DNA from: Caenispirillum bisanense | GTDB lineage: Bacteria > Pseudomonadota > Alphaproteobacteria > Rhodospirillales > Rhodospirillaceae | NCBI RefSeq assembly: GCF_039523075.1 | Contig: NZ_BAAAEP010000001.1 | Span: 62,001 to 126,000, forward strand | Reading direction: 5' to 3' | Length of the DNA: 64,000 nt | In this document: one piece after another, positions 9,458 to 17,900 of the stretch | Numbering within the stretch: the stretch's first letter is position 1 | Layout: each line of letters starts with the position of its first letter | Program-made: the position numbers and the translations under genes | Notes under the pieces: generated by a model | Seen by the model: only the letters and a program-made list of their open reading frames with translations | What the model was told of the DNA's origin: nothing | Database searches by the model: none

Positions 9458-10372
9458 TCAGCGCCCGCCGCGGCTGGTGAGCAGGATGCCGGCAATCACC
9501 ACCGGGGCTGCGAAGGCAAGCGCCGGCGGCACCGGCTCGCCGGTCAGCACCACGGCGGCGGCGGCGCCCAGGCAGGCGCCGACCCAGCCGATCTGGCTCA
9601 GGTAGACCGGGCCGCTCAGGTGCTGCAGCAGGAAATAGAAGCCGTAGGTGAGGGCGAAGATGGCGGCCTGCAGCGGCGCCAGCCAGAAGGCGGTGGTGGC
9701 CGGCATCAGCGGGGCCAGCGGCACGCCGGCGGCCGTCGCGCCGACGCCCAGCACCACGGCGGCGCCCAGCAGCATGCCGGGGGCGAGCGCCAGCGGCGAG
9801 GCGCCGGCCGGCCAGAAGCGGCTGCGGTAGATGTTGCCGGTGGCGATGATGACCGGGCTCGCCAGTGCCGCCAGCACCCAGCCGAGCGGCGCGGTGTCGC
9901 TGCTGCCCTTGGCGACCGCCAGGATGCCGGCGCCACCCAGGCCGAGCACCAGCCCCAGCACCTTCAGCCACACCAGCCGGTCCATCCTCAGCACCAGCGC
10001 CAGGCCGTAGGTGATGAGCGGCGGAAAGGCCAGGCACAGCGCCACGAAGCCGGCGCCCACATGGGGAATGGCCAGGAAGCCGAGGGCATTGGGAACGGCG
10101 AAGCTGAGAATGCCGGCGATGAGGTAATAGGCGAGGTGGGCGCCGCCGAGGCCCGGCCGCCGACCCGCCGCCAACGCCGCCGCCAGCAGCAGCACCCCGC
10201 CGCCGAGGCAGGTCCAGAACAGGAAGGCGATGGGCTGCCAGCCGCCCACCAGCGCCAGCTTGACGACGCTGGCGGTCACGCCGAGCAGGCCGCCGACCAC
10301 CACGAGGCAGAGGGCGGGAAGCCATGCGGCAGGCGCGGACGCACCCGCCGCGCCGGGGGAGGGCGCAGTCAT
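9458..10372 (-). CDS. EamA/DMT-family permease
   Basis: Inner-membrane protein of about 304 residues with ten predicted hydrophobic spans arranged as two repeats, the layout of drug/metabolite exporters. The ATG at 10372 has GAAAGG upstream; a GTG three codons earlier is also possible. It is divergent from a MarR regulator, which probably controls it. The substrate cannot be deduced. Confidence 0.85.
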   Translation of the reverse strand: MTAPSPGAAGASAPAAWLPALCLVVVGGLLGVTASVVKLALVGGWQPIAFLFWTCLGGGVLLLAAALAAGRRPGLGGAHLAYYLIAGILSFAVPNALGFLAIPHVGAGFVALCLAFPPLITYGLALVLRMDRLVWLKVLGLVLGLGGAGILAVAKGSSDTAPLGWVLAALASPVIIATGNIYRSRFWPAGASPLALAPGMLLGAAVVLGVGATAAGVPLAPLMPATTAFWLAPLQAAIFALTYGFYFLLQHLSGPVYLSQIGWVGACLGAAAAVVLTGEPVPPALAFAAPVVIAGILLTSRGGR

Positions 10373-10441
10373 GGGGGACACCTTTCAGGTTCAGGAACGC
10401 CGGTGCCTTGGCAGCACCGTCCTCATGAGCTAAAATATTGC

Positions 10442-10465
10442 CGTCAAGAATCTTAACGTCAAGAT
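10442..10465. promoter_or_regulatory. candidate MarR operator between permease and regulator genes
   Basis: The roughly 100-nt divergent spacer is the only AT-rich stretch nearby. It contains the direct repeat CGTCAAGA (10442-10449 and 10457-10464) and an inverted repeat ATCTT-N6-AAGAT (10450-10465), ending 8 nt before the MarR start codon. Repression of both genes from here is inferred. Confidence 0.5.
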
Positions 10466-10473
10466 AAAATGCG

Positions 10474-11067
10474 ATGACAGCCGACGACCGAGCCTCCCGC
10501 GCCGCCGCCCAATGGCGCACCGAACGCCCCGACCTCGATCCCTTTCCCATGGAAGTGCTGGGCCGTCTGGCCGAGCTGACGCAGCTGGTGGCGCGCGACC
10601 ATGTCCACCCGCTGTTCACCGCCGCCGGCCTGCATGCGGGGGAGTTCGACGTGCTCGCCACCCTGCGGCGCTCCGGCCCGCCCTACGAACTGACGCCGAC
10701 GGCGCTCTATGAGGCGACCATGGTGTCGTCGGGGGGCATGACCAGCCGGCTCGACCGGCTGGAGAAGGCCGGGCTGGTCGCCCGCCGGCCGCACCCGGAG
10801 GACCGCCGCGCCTCGCTGGTGGCGCTGACGGCGGCGGGGCACGACCTGCTGGACGACCTGCTGCCGCGCCATGTGGAGAACGAGCGGCGGGTGCTGGCGG
10901 GGCTGGAGGCGGCCGAGCAGCAGCAGCTGAACGCCCTGCTGGCGAAGCTGCTGCGGTCCCTCTCGGCGATGTCCGGCGCGGCGGCGGATCAGGCGGCGGC
11001 CGGTTCGCTCACCGCCACCCGTCCGCCGGTCACCGGGTCGGGCAGGAAGCGCACCCGGCAGCGGTAG
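10474..11067 (+). CDS. MarR-family transcriptional regulator
   Basis: Winged-helix regulator. The core (about residues 20-165) has LHAGEFDVLATLRRSG, a recognition helix with SSGGMTSRLDRLEKAGLV and the wing PHPEDRRASLVALT, all typical of MarR. No good Shine-Dalgarno precedes the ATG, so translation may be leaderless. The last ~25 residues run antisense through the 3' end of hmuV (79-nt tail-to-tail overlap) and look like read-through beyond a normal MarR C-terminus. It probably controls the divergent EamA permease. Confidence 0.88.
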   Translation: MTADDRASRAAAQWRTERPDLDPFPMEVLGRLAELTQLVARDHVHPLFTAAGLHAGEFDVLATLRRSGPPYELTPTALYEATMVSSGGMTSRLDRLEKAGLVARRPHPEDRRASLVALTAAGHDLLDDLLPRHVENERRVLAGLEAAEQQQLNALLAKLLRSLSAMSGAAADQAAAGSLTATRPPVTGSGRKRTRQR

Positions 11068-11780
11068 GTGGCGCCGAGCAGGCTTTCGGTCAGCACGCTG
11101 TCGGCGGTGCCGGCGGCAAGCAGGCGGCCGTCGCGCAGCAGCATCGCATCGTCGCCGTAGCGCAGGGCCAGGGTCATGTCGTGCAGCACCGCGACCACGG
11201 CGGCGCCATCCGCCGCCACCCGCCGCGCCACCGCCATGACGGCATGCTGGTGGGCGGGGTCGAGGGCGGAGGTGGGCTCGTCCAGCAGCAGCACGGCGCT
11301 GTCGCGGGCCCGCGGCGGCGGCAGCTGCGCCAGGGTGCGGGCCAGGGCGACGCGCTGGCGCTGGCCGCCCGACAGGCTGGCGACCGGGCGGTCGGCCAGA
11401 TGGGCGACGCCGGCTTCCTCCAGCGCCTCGCCCACCACCCGCGCATCGAGGGCGGCGGAGGATTGCCGGCGGTGCGGCGCCCGGCCGAGCGCCACCACCT
11501 CCGCCACCCGCAGCGGCAGCGGGCGGGTGGCCTGCGGCATCACCGCCCGGCGGCGGGCCAGATCCTCCGCCGGCCAGGCCGCCAGCGGCCGGCCGCCAAG
11601 CAGGGCGGTGCCGTCGGTGGGGGCGATCTCGCCGGCCAGCAGGCGCAGCAGGGTGGACTTGCCGGCGCCGTTGGCCCCCAGCACCACGGTCAGGCGGCCG
11701 CGCTGCGGGGCGCAGGTGACGTCATCGACAAGGGTCTTGCTGCGCACCCGGTAGGAGGCGCGGTTGAGGCGCACGCTCAT
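10989..11780 (-). CDS. hmuV: haem ABC transporter ATP-binding protein HmuV
   Basis: 263-residue ABC ATPase that powers haem import across the inner membrane. Walker A is GANGAGKS (residues 35-42), the signature LSGGQRQRVALAR and Walker B VLLLDEPTSALD with the switch His in VLHDMT. The start overlaps the hmuU stop by ATGA. The gene order hmuS-hmuT-hmuU-hmuV is the standard haemin uptake operon, and the 3' end overlaps the convergent MarR gene. Confidence 0.93.
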   Translation of the reverse strand: MSVRLNRASYRVRSKTLVDDVTCAPQRGRLTVVLGANGAGKSTLLRLLAGEIAPTDGTALLGGRPLAAWPAEDLARRRAVMPQATRPLPLRVAEVVALGRAPHRRQSSAALDARVVGEALEEAGVAHLADRPVASLSGGQRQRVALARTLAQLPPPRARDSAVLLLDEPTSALDPAHQHAVMAVARRVAADGAAVVAVLHDMTLALRYGDDAMLLRDGRLLAAGTADSVLTESLLGATYRCRVRFLPDPVTGGRVAVSEPAAA

Positions 11781-12820
11781 GGCAGGTCTCCGCGCCGGCG
11801 GGCGGTCAGCAGCAGGGCGAGGAAGAACGGCCCGCCGCCGGCCGCCAGGATGAGGCCGACCGGCAGTTCCGCCGGCAGCACCAGGGTGCGCGCCGCCAGA
11901 TCGGCCAGGCACACCATGGCGGTGCCGAGCAGGGCGGCGCCGGGCAGCACCAGCCGATGGTCGGCGCCGCCCAGCAGCCGCACCAGATGCGGCGCCACCA
12001 GCCCGACGAAGGCGATGGGTCCGGCGGCGGCGACGGCGGCGCCCACGCCCACCGCCACCAGCACCACGGCGGTCATCTTCAGGCGGTCGACGGCAACGCC
12101 CAGATGAAAGGCCTCCGCCTCGCCCAGCAGCATGAGGTTGAGCGGCCGCCACAGCAGCAGGCCGCCAAGCGTCGACAGCAGCATCAGCATGAGGGCGGGC
12201 GTCAGCGTGCCCGGCGCGGCACCGCCCAGGCTGCCCATGCTCCACATGGTCAGCTGGCGCAGCTGCTGGTCGTCGCTGACGTAGGTGAGCAGGCCGGTGA
12301 CGGCGCCGGCGATGGCGTTGACGGCGATGCCGGCCAGCAGCATGCCGGCCACCGAGGTGCGGCCGTCGCGGCGGGCGAGGGCATAGACCAGCACGGTGGT
12401 GCCGAGGCCGCCGATGAAGGCGGCGATGGGCAATTGCCAGCCGCGCGGCAGCGGCAGCACGGCGCCCACCGCATCGGCCATGACGATGGCCAGCGCGGCG
12501 GCCATGGCAGCGCCGGCGGAGACGCCGATCAGGCCGGGGTCGGCCAGCGGGTTGCGGAACAGCGCCTCCATCACCGCGCCGCCGCCGCCGAGGGTGGCGC
12601 CGACGCAGCAGGCCAGCAGCACGCGCGGGCCGCGGATCACCTCCAGCACCGCCAGCACCGCCGGATCGCCGGCGCCGGCACCCAGGCCGAGCCAGCCGCC
12701 GGCCACCGCCAGGGCATCGCCGAAAGCCACCGGCACGCCGCCGAACAGGATGGCGAGCAGGGCACTGACCACCGCCAGCCCGCCCAGCAGGGGCAGCAGG
12801 CGGGCCGGCTGGCGCAGCAC
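11777..12820 (-). CDS. hmuU: haem ABC transporter permease HmuU (start codon disturbed)
   Basis: FecCD/BtuC-type permease, about 347 residues from the first in-frame GTG (12820). It carries family motifs such as GATLGGGGAVMEALFRNPLA, GGLGTTVLVYALARR and AGPIAFVGLVAPHLVRLL. The natural start is probably at 12841, seven codons earlier: a GGAG lies 5 nt upstream, but the codon reads GCG. A T for C at 12840 (coding strand) would give GTG and at the same time create the hmuT stop. As it stands, translation would begin at 12820 or fail. Confidence 0.82.
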   Translation of the reverse strand: MLRQPARLLPLLGGLAVVSALLAILFGGVPVAFGDALAVAGGWLGLGAGAGDPAVLAVLEVIRGPRVLLACCVGATLGGGGAVMEALFRNPLADPGLIGVSAGAAMAAALAIVMADAVGAVLPLPRGWQLPIAAFIGGLGTTVLVYALARRDGRTSVAGMLLAGIAVNAIAGAVTGLLTYVSDDQQLRQLTMWSMGSLGGAAPGTLTPALMLMLLSTLGGLLLWRPLNLMLLGEAEAFHLGVAVDRLKMTAVVLVAVGVGAAVAAAGPIAFVGLVAPHLVRLLGGADHRLVLPGAALLGTAMVCLADLAARTLVLPAELPVGLILAAGGGPFFLALLLTARRRGDLP

Positions 12821-13737
12821 GGCGGCGGCCGGCGTCGTCGCGCCGGCTCCGGCAGGGTGCCGAAGGCTTCCGCCAGCCGGCGGGCGGCCTGCGGCGTGCG
12901 CGGGCCGAGGCCCTGGAGCAGGGCAGGGTCGAGCGCCACCACCGGCACCTCGCGCAGGTGCGGCAGGCGGGCCAGCAGCGGCGGCGCCAGCAGGCCGTCG
13001 ACACCGCCCAGCAGCTCCAGCGTGCGCTCCGACACGATCAGCCCGGCCGGGCGGGCGGCCAGCAGCGCCTCGGCGGCGATTGGCTTCCAGCCGCTGACCT
13101 CGGCAAAGGCATTGCGCAGGCCGGCAGCCTCGATGAGGGCGTGGATGGGCGTGTCGCGGCCGGGCGCCATGGGCGCGCCGCCATGGCCCATGAGCAGGAA
13201 CAGCACCGCCGGCGCCTCGGCCGTCGGCGCCGGCAGGGCGGCGGCCTCGGCCTGCAGGCGGGCGGACAGGGCGGCGCCGGCCTGCGGCACGTCGAGGATG
13301 GCGGCAATGCGGGCGATGATGTCGTCCAGCCCGGCGGCATCGTTGGCCGGCGGCAGGCGCAGCACCGGCACGCCCGCCGCCGCCACCTGCGCCAGCACCT
13401 GATCGGGGCCGGCGTCGTTCTGGGCGATGATCAGGTCGGGCGCCGCCGACAGCAGCCCTTCCGCCCCCAGCGACCGCAGGTAGCCGACCCGCGGCAGCCT
13501 GTCGTAGTCCGGCGGGAAGGCGGTGGTGGAATCCGCCGCCAGCACCGCCTCGCCGCGGCCGAGGGTGGCGATCACCTCCGACACCGGGCCGCCGATGCTG
13601 ATGACCCGCGCCGGCGCCGCGGCCTCCACCATGCGGCCGTCGACGTCGGGCGCGCTGCCGGCGGCGGCCGGCTGCCACGGGGCGGCCCCGGCGGCGACCA
13701 CGGCGGCGGCGACGAAGGGAAGCAGGCGACGGCGCAT
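12637..13737 (-). CDS. hmuT: periplasmic haem-binding protein HmuT (stop codon apparently lost)
   Basis: Haem carrier of the uptake system, with a signal peptide (MRRRLLPF then Ala-rich, cleavage near residue 25) and the TroA/BtuF-like fold marked by ARVISIGGPVSEVIATLG, LRSLGAEGLLSAAPDLIIA and SGWKPIAAEALLAARP. The ATG at 13737 has GGGAG 9 nt upstream. Homology ends at about residue 299 (12841). From there the frame runs on for 67 residues rich in Arg, Cys, Trp and Pro that are merely hmuU in another frame. The expected TGA reads CGA. This is either a sequencing error or a real mutation making an extended protein. Confidence 0.82.
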   Translation of the reverse strand: MRRRLLPFVAAAVVAAGAAPWQPAAAGSAPDVDGRMVEAAAPARVISIGGPVSEVIATLGRGEAVLAADSTTAFPPDYDRLPRVGYLRSLGAEGLLSAAPDLIIAQNDAGPDQVLAQVAAAGVPVLRLPPANDAAGLDDIIARIAAILDVPQAGAALSARLQAEAAALPAPTAEAPAVLFLLMGHGGAPMAPGRDTPIHALIEAAGLRNAFAEVSGWKPIAAEALLAARPAGLIVSERTLELLGGVDGLLAPPLLARLPHLREVPVVALDPALLQGLGPRTPQAARRLAEAFGTLPEPARRRRPPPCCASRPACCPCWAGWRWSVPCSPSCSAACRWLSAMPWRWPAAGSAWVPAPAIRRCWRCWR

Positions 13738-13754
13738 GGCTGAGGACTCCCGGC

Positions 13755-14846
13755 TCATTCGGCGGCGGTCTGGCTGCCGGCCGGCAGGCGCGGCAGGGTC
13801 TCCAGGATGGCGCGCCAGGCGGTGCTCTCGGGCAGGCCGGCGGGGCGGACGCCGTAGAGGATGGCGTAGTTGCGGCCGGCGTCGTCGTAGAGTTCCAGCG
13901 CCGTCACCGTGCCGTCGGCCTGCGGCTTGCGCACCACCCAGGCCGAGGCGGCGGCGGCGGTGACGGCGTGCAGGTTGAAGCCGGGGTCGAGCACGTTGGT
14001 CCAGCCGCGCATCTCGACGATCTTCTTCACCGGGCCGCTGTGGATCTGCACGCAGCCGCGGTTGCCGACGAAGACCATGATCGGCACCTGCTGGTCGGCC
14101 GCCAGCGTCAGGGTGCGCGACAGGGCATCGGGCGCCACCTCCTCAGCGAACTCGCGGCCGATCAGGCGCAGCGCCTGGTGCCGGGTGGCGCCGGCATCGC
14201 GCAGCAGGCGGCGGAAGTTGTGGACGTCGGTCAGGCCGCGCCAGCCGGCCTGGAGGGCGGCGAGATCGACGGCGGCATCGGGCTGCGGCGCTTCCGGCGC
14301 CGGCGGCGGCTCCACCGCCAGCAGGGCAGGGGCGGCGGCCTCGTCGGCGCGGAAGCGGCGGCAGAGGGCGTCGAAGGCCTCGGCGTCGGTGTTGGCGGTG
14401 CGGTAGACCTTGATCACCGCGTCGCCGTGGATGTCGAAGATCTGCAGGCTGCGGCGCTCGCCGTGGCTGCTGTGGGTGGTGACGTCGAAGCCATGGCCCC
14501 ACACGCCCAGGAACAGGCGCAGGTCGACGGCGTCGTTCAGCACCAGCATGGCCTCGCCCATGCCGCGGACATTGCCGAAGCGGCCGGTCTTTTCATGCAC
14601 CGCGTGGTCGTTGCGGGTCAGCGCCATCACCTCGCCGACCTCCGGCAGGGCGTGGATCAGCTCCGCCCAGCGCGGCTGCAGGCGGTGGACGCCGGTGGCC
14701 GGAGTGGCGGCGGCCAGCAACTGCGCCTCCGGGTGGCCGAGCCCGGCCGCCAGGTCGCGCGGGCGGGCGCCGGCGGTGCCGGCATGGACGGTCCCCCAGG
14801 CATCGGCAAGGGCGGACAGGGAAGCGGGCGGCGGCGGCGTGGTCAT
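13755..14846 (-). CDS. hmuS: haemin-degrading factor HmuS
   Basis: HmuS/HemS-like cytoplasmic haem utilisation protein, 363 residues, made of two similar halves (about 20-175 and 195-355). Each half has the pattern of a tryptophan-containing segment followed by IQIHSGPV or LQIFDIHGDAVIKVYR. The ATG at 14846 has GGAGAGG about 10 nt upstream; the frame stays open for 49 further codons into the promoter region. It heads the hmuSTUV operon and is divergent from the TonB receptor. Confidence 0.92.
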   Translation of the reverse strand: MTTPPPPASLSALADAWGTVHAGTAGARPRDLAAGLGHPEAQLLAAATPATGVHRLQPRWAELIHALPEVGEVMALTRNDHAVHEKTGRFGNVRGMGEAMLVLNDAVDLRLFLGVWGHGFDVTTHSSHGERRSLQIFDIHGDAVIKVYRTANTDAEAFDALCRRFRADEAAAPALLAVEPPPAPEAPQPDAAVDLAALQAGWRGLTDVHNFRRLLRDAGATRHQALRLIGREFAEEVAPDALSRTLTLAADQQVPIMVFVGNRGCVQIHSGPVKKIVEMRGWTNVLDPGFNLHAVTAAAASAWVVRKPQADGTVTALELYDDAGRNYAILYGVRPAGLPESTAWRAILETLPRLPAGSQTAAE

Positions 14847-14920
14847 GGCGGAGCAACCTCTCCTGAAGGTGGGGCGGGCGCCTCGGCACGATCTGCGACA
14901 CGGCGCCATGACGTAGGGGT

Positions 14921-14946
14921 AATGCGAATGAGAATGCTTTGCAATC
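14921..14946. promoter_or_regulatory. possible iron-responsive (Fur/Irr-type) site
   Basis: The AT-richer block AATGCGAATGAGAATGCTTT followed by GCAATC lies between the divergent hmuS and receptor genes. It contains a degenerate TGCGAAT/TTTGCA dyad and a GAGAATG core resembling Fur-family sites. It is the only such block in this spacer, and iron control is expected for haem uptake. The exact class is uncertain. Confidence 0.4.
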
Positions 14947-15013
14947 TTAAAAAGACTCGCTATCAAAGGGCTGGGAGGCACAACCTTACGCATACCGGAA
15001 GGGACTGAAGCAC

Positions 15014-17059
15014 ATGCGCAGGTTCAGACATGCCCTGGTGGGAACATCGGCCCTCGCGGTCGTGCTGCCGCTGGCGGCGCAGGCGGAGGAACTGGCGGCG
15101 GCCGCCTCGGTGCAGCTGCTGGAGCCGGTGACCATCTCGGCCGAGCGGACGGAGAAGCGCGCCGTCGATGCCCTGGCGCCGGTGTCGGTGCGCACGGAGG
15201 AGGATTTCGCGCCGTGGCAGCCGTCGACGGCGGGCGACCTGCTGATCGGCGTGCCGGGCGTCACCACCTCGGCCTCGTCCACCAGCGGCCCGGGCACCAA
15301 GATCAACATCCGCGGCATGGAGGATTTCGGCCGCGTCAACGTGATGGTCGACGGCGCCCGCCAGAACTTCCAGCGCTCCGGCCACGGCGAGAACACCATG
15401 GTGTTCATCGACCCCGAACTGATCGGTCAGGTGGACGTGGTGCGCGGGCCGTCGGCGACGGTCTACGGCTCCGGCGCCGTCGGCGGCGTCGTCAACTTCC
15501 GCACCAAGGATGCCGCCGACCTGTTGCGGCCGGGCGAGTCGTTCGGCGCCGCCATCACCGCCGGCGGCGGCACCAATGCCGATGAACGGCGCGGCACCGC
15601 CACCACCTATGGTGCCGTCGACTGGGCCGATCTGGTGGTCTCCACCTCGCTCGCCACCCGCGGCAACTACGAAGATGGCGACGGCCGCACCGTGCCCAAC
15701 TCCGGCTGGGACCAGCGCAGCGCCCTGGCCAAGCTGACCCTGACGCCCAACGAGTCGCACCAGCTGCGCGTCGGCCTGCTGCACAACCGCTTCGAGTTCA
15801 AGAGCGGCACCACCACGGTGGAAGACCTGACCACCACCGCCAACACGGTGACCGGCCAGTATCACTTCACGCCGCCCGACACCCCGCTGGTCGACCTGAC
15901 CGCCAACCTCTACTACACCACCACCGACCAGAAGGAGACGCGGATCACCGGCGCCCTGTCCGGCCGGCGGACGCAGGTGGAGGTGGAGACGCCGGGCTTC
16001 GACCTGTTCAACACCTCGCGCTTCGACCTCGGCGGCACCGGCCATGCCCTGACGGTGGGCGTCGACGGCTTCCAGGATACGGTGAGCGCCAGCCGGGCCG
16101 GCGGGCCGCTGGACTTCACCCCGAGCGGCGAGCGGCGCATCCTCGGCACCTTCGTGCAGGACGAAATCGCCCTGACCGACCGCCTGTCGGTCGTCGCCGC
16201 CTTGCGCTTCGACGATTACCACCTGGAAGGCGGCGGGCTTGAGTCGTCGGATAACGCCCTGTCTCCCAAGGTGACGGTGGGGTACGAGGTGTTCCCCGGC
16301 ATCACCCCCTACGCCACCTGGGCGCAGGCCTTCCGCGCCCCCGCCATCACCGAGACGCTGATCAACGGCACCCACCCGCCGCCGGCCTCGTTCCGCTTCG
16401 TGCCCAACCCCGGACTGGCGCCGGAAACCGCCGAAAACTGGGAGGTGGGCGTCAACGTGGCGCAGGACGGTCTGCTGCTGGACGGCGACCGCCTGCGCGC
16501 GAAGGCGGCGGTCTACCAGTCGAGCGTCGACGACTACATCAGCCAGTACTTCAACATGGCCCGCAACCGCTTCGGGGCGCCCGACTTCGCTAACTCCACC
16601 TACGGCTATGCCAACGTGCCGGAGGCCACCCTGCATGGCGGCGAACTGGAGGTGTCCTACGACGTCGGCTTTGCCTATGCCGCCCTGTCGGCCCATCGCG
16701 CGCGCGGCAAGAACGCCCAGACCGGCGAACGCCTGCCGAGCGGCCTGGGGGACTACGCCACCCTGACCATCGGCGGCCGTGACCGCGACAACGGCCTCGA
16801 CTTCGGCTGGCGGTTCATGGGCCGGCGCGATCTCGACGTGGCACTGCCGGACAATCCCGGCGATGCCGCCGACGACCCGGCCGGCGGCTACCTGCTGCAC
16901 GCCGCCTATGTCAGCTACACGCCGCCGCAGCTGAACGAGGCGGTGACTCTGCGGTTGACAGTCGACAATATCTTCGACACCAAGTACCAGGAAACCCTGG
17001 CCTCCCAGGAATCCGAACCCGGCCGTACGGTCATGCTCAGCGGGACCGTGCGGTTCTAA
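15014..17059 (+). CDS. hmuR: TonB-dependent haemoglobin/haem receptor
   Basis: Outer-membrane receptor of 681 residues with a signal peptide (cleavage after AQA near residue 24), a TonB-box/plug region (EPVTISAERT, then GVPGVTT, KINIRGMEDFGRVNVMVDG, VDVVRGPSATVYGSGAVGG) and a 22-strand barrel ending in VRF. It has the haem-receptor signature FRAP (from Phe440) and NPGL (Asn465) with an intervening His454, the residue expected to bind haem. It is divergent from hmuSTUV and feeds that system. Confidence 0.93.
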   Translation: MRRFRHALVGTSALAVVLPLAAQAEELAAAASVQLLEPVTISAERTEKRAVDALAPVSVRTEEDFAPWQPSTAGDLLIGVPGVTTSASSTSGPGTKINIRGMEDFGRVNVMVDGARQNFQRSGHGENTMVFIDPELIGQVDVVRGPSATVYGSGAVGGVVNFRTKDAADLLRPGESFGAAITAGGGTNADERRGTATTYGAVDWADLVVSTSLATRGNYEDGDGRTVPNSGWDQRSALAKLTLTPNESHQLRVGLLHNRFEFKSGTTTVEDLTTTANTVTGQYHFTPPDTPLVDLTANLYYTTTDQKETRITGALSGRRTQVEVETPGFDLFNTSRFDLGGTGHALTVGVDGFQDTVSASRAGGPLDFTPSGERRILGTFVQDEIALTDRLSVVAALRFDDYHLEGGGLESSDNALSPKVTVGYEVFPGITPYATWAQAFRAPAITETLINGTHPPPASFRFVPNPGLAPETAENWEVGVNVAQDGLLLDGDRLRAKAAVYQSSVDDYISQYFNMARNRFGAPDFANSTYGYANVPEATLHGGELEVSYDVGFAYAALSAHRARGKNAQTGERLPSGLGDYATLTIGGRDRDNGLDFGWRFMGRRDLDVALPDNPGDAADDPAGGYLLHAAYVSYTPPQLNEAVTLRLTVDNIFDTKYQETLASQESEPGRTVMLSGTVRF

Positions 17060-17123
17060 GGACCGCCGTCTGCTTCTCTCCGCCGGTCCCGAGGGGGGAC
17101 GGCCGCGGTGGACATCGGGGCGA

Positions 17124-17140
17124 GCGTTATATTATAACGC
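17124..17140. promoter_or_regulatory. Zur-like operator palindrome
   Basis: GCGTTATATTATAACGC is a perfect 8-bp inverted repeat around one central base, in a 163-nt GC-rich spacer. Its core GTTATA-N-TATAAC equals the known zinc-uptake-regulator (Zur) consensus of proteobacteria. It sits 83 nt before the DUF1007 start codon, a normal operator distance. Confidence 0.72.
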
Positions 17141-17222
17141 TGGCGTCGGTGCCGCCGCGGCTTGATCCCGGCCGCCGGCTCCGGCAGTGTGGCGGCAGTT
17201 CCCACGGAGAGAAGGGTCGACG

Positions 17223-17888
17223 ATGGCAGACCGCGCCCCCCGCGCGCGCCGCCTGAGGCTGTTGCTGACCGCCGCCGCGGTCCTCGGCGCCGTGCTGGCT
17301 GCCGCTCCGCCGCCGGTGGCGGCTCACCCGCATGTCTGGATCGACACCCGCGCCGTCCTGCACCTGGACGTCGACCGCCGCCTGCACGCGGTCGCCCTGC
17401 GCTGGCTGTTCGACGAGCTGTATTCCGAAGCGGCGGTGATGGACCTGCCGGCGCGCGATGCCGCCGCCCTGCGGACCATGGCGGCGGAAGCCATGACCAA
17501 CCTGCGCGACTGGCGCTACTTCACCGATCTGCGGCACGACGGTCGCCGCCTCGACACCCTGCCGGTCACCGAGTATGACGCCGCCTGGGTCGACGGCCGG
17601 CTGGAGTTCACCTTCACCCTGACGCTGCCGCAGCCGGTGGACCTGCGCCACCAGCCGCTTGCCTTGCGCGTCTTCGACCCGAGCTTCTACATCGACGTCG
17701 CCTTCGAGGAGGACAGGCCGCTGGCGGTGCAGCCGGCCGCCGCCGCCTGTTCGGTGGAGCGGCGTCCGGCCCCGGCCGAGCCCGACCTGACGGTGCTGTC
17801 CGATGCATACCAGTCGCCCGACGTGGAGCCGGGGTCGGAGGGCATCGGCGGTGCCTTCGCCGATACGCTGATCGTCCATTGCCCGTGA
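17223..17888 (+). CDS. DUF1007 family periplasmic protein (metal-transport associated)
   Basis: 221 residues with a signal peptide (RRLRLLLTAAAVLG, cleavage after VAA) followed immediately by HPHVWID, the family's conserved histidine motif at the mature N-terminus and a plausible metal ligand. Another conserved segment is WRYFTDLRHDG. The ATG at 17223 has GGAGAGAAGG upstream. It is followed 12 nt later by a NicO permease, and this pair is common for Ni/Co systems. The Zur-like box in front points to zinc here. The role (delivering metal to or from the permease) is inferred. Confidence 0.85.
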   Translation: MADRAPRARRLRLLLTAAAVLGAVLAAAPPPVAAHPHVWIDTRAVLHLDVDRRLHAVALRWLFDELYSEAAVMDLPARDAAALRTMAAEAMTNLRDWRYFTDLRHDGRRLDTLPVTEYDAAWVDGRLEFTFTLTLPQPVDLRHQPLALRVFDPSFYIDVAFEEDRPLAVQPAAAACSVERRPAPAEPDLTVLSDAYQSPDVEPGSEGIGGAFADTLIVHCP

Positions 17889-17900
17889 GGTGATCCCGCC

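Noticed and set aside
5307..10661. 1,784-codon open frame on the minus strand
   Set aside because: It runs antisense to several clear genes and is open only because of extreme GC content. Its one meaningful piece is the purH relic.
17124..17140. NikR or cobalt-regulator site
   Set aside because: The palindrome does not match the GTATGA-type NikR half-site; it matches Zur.
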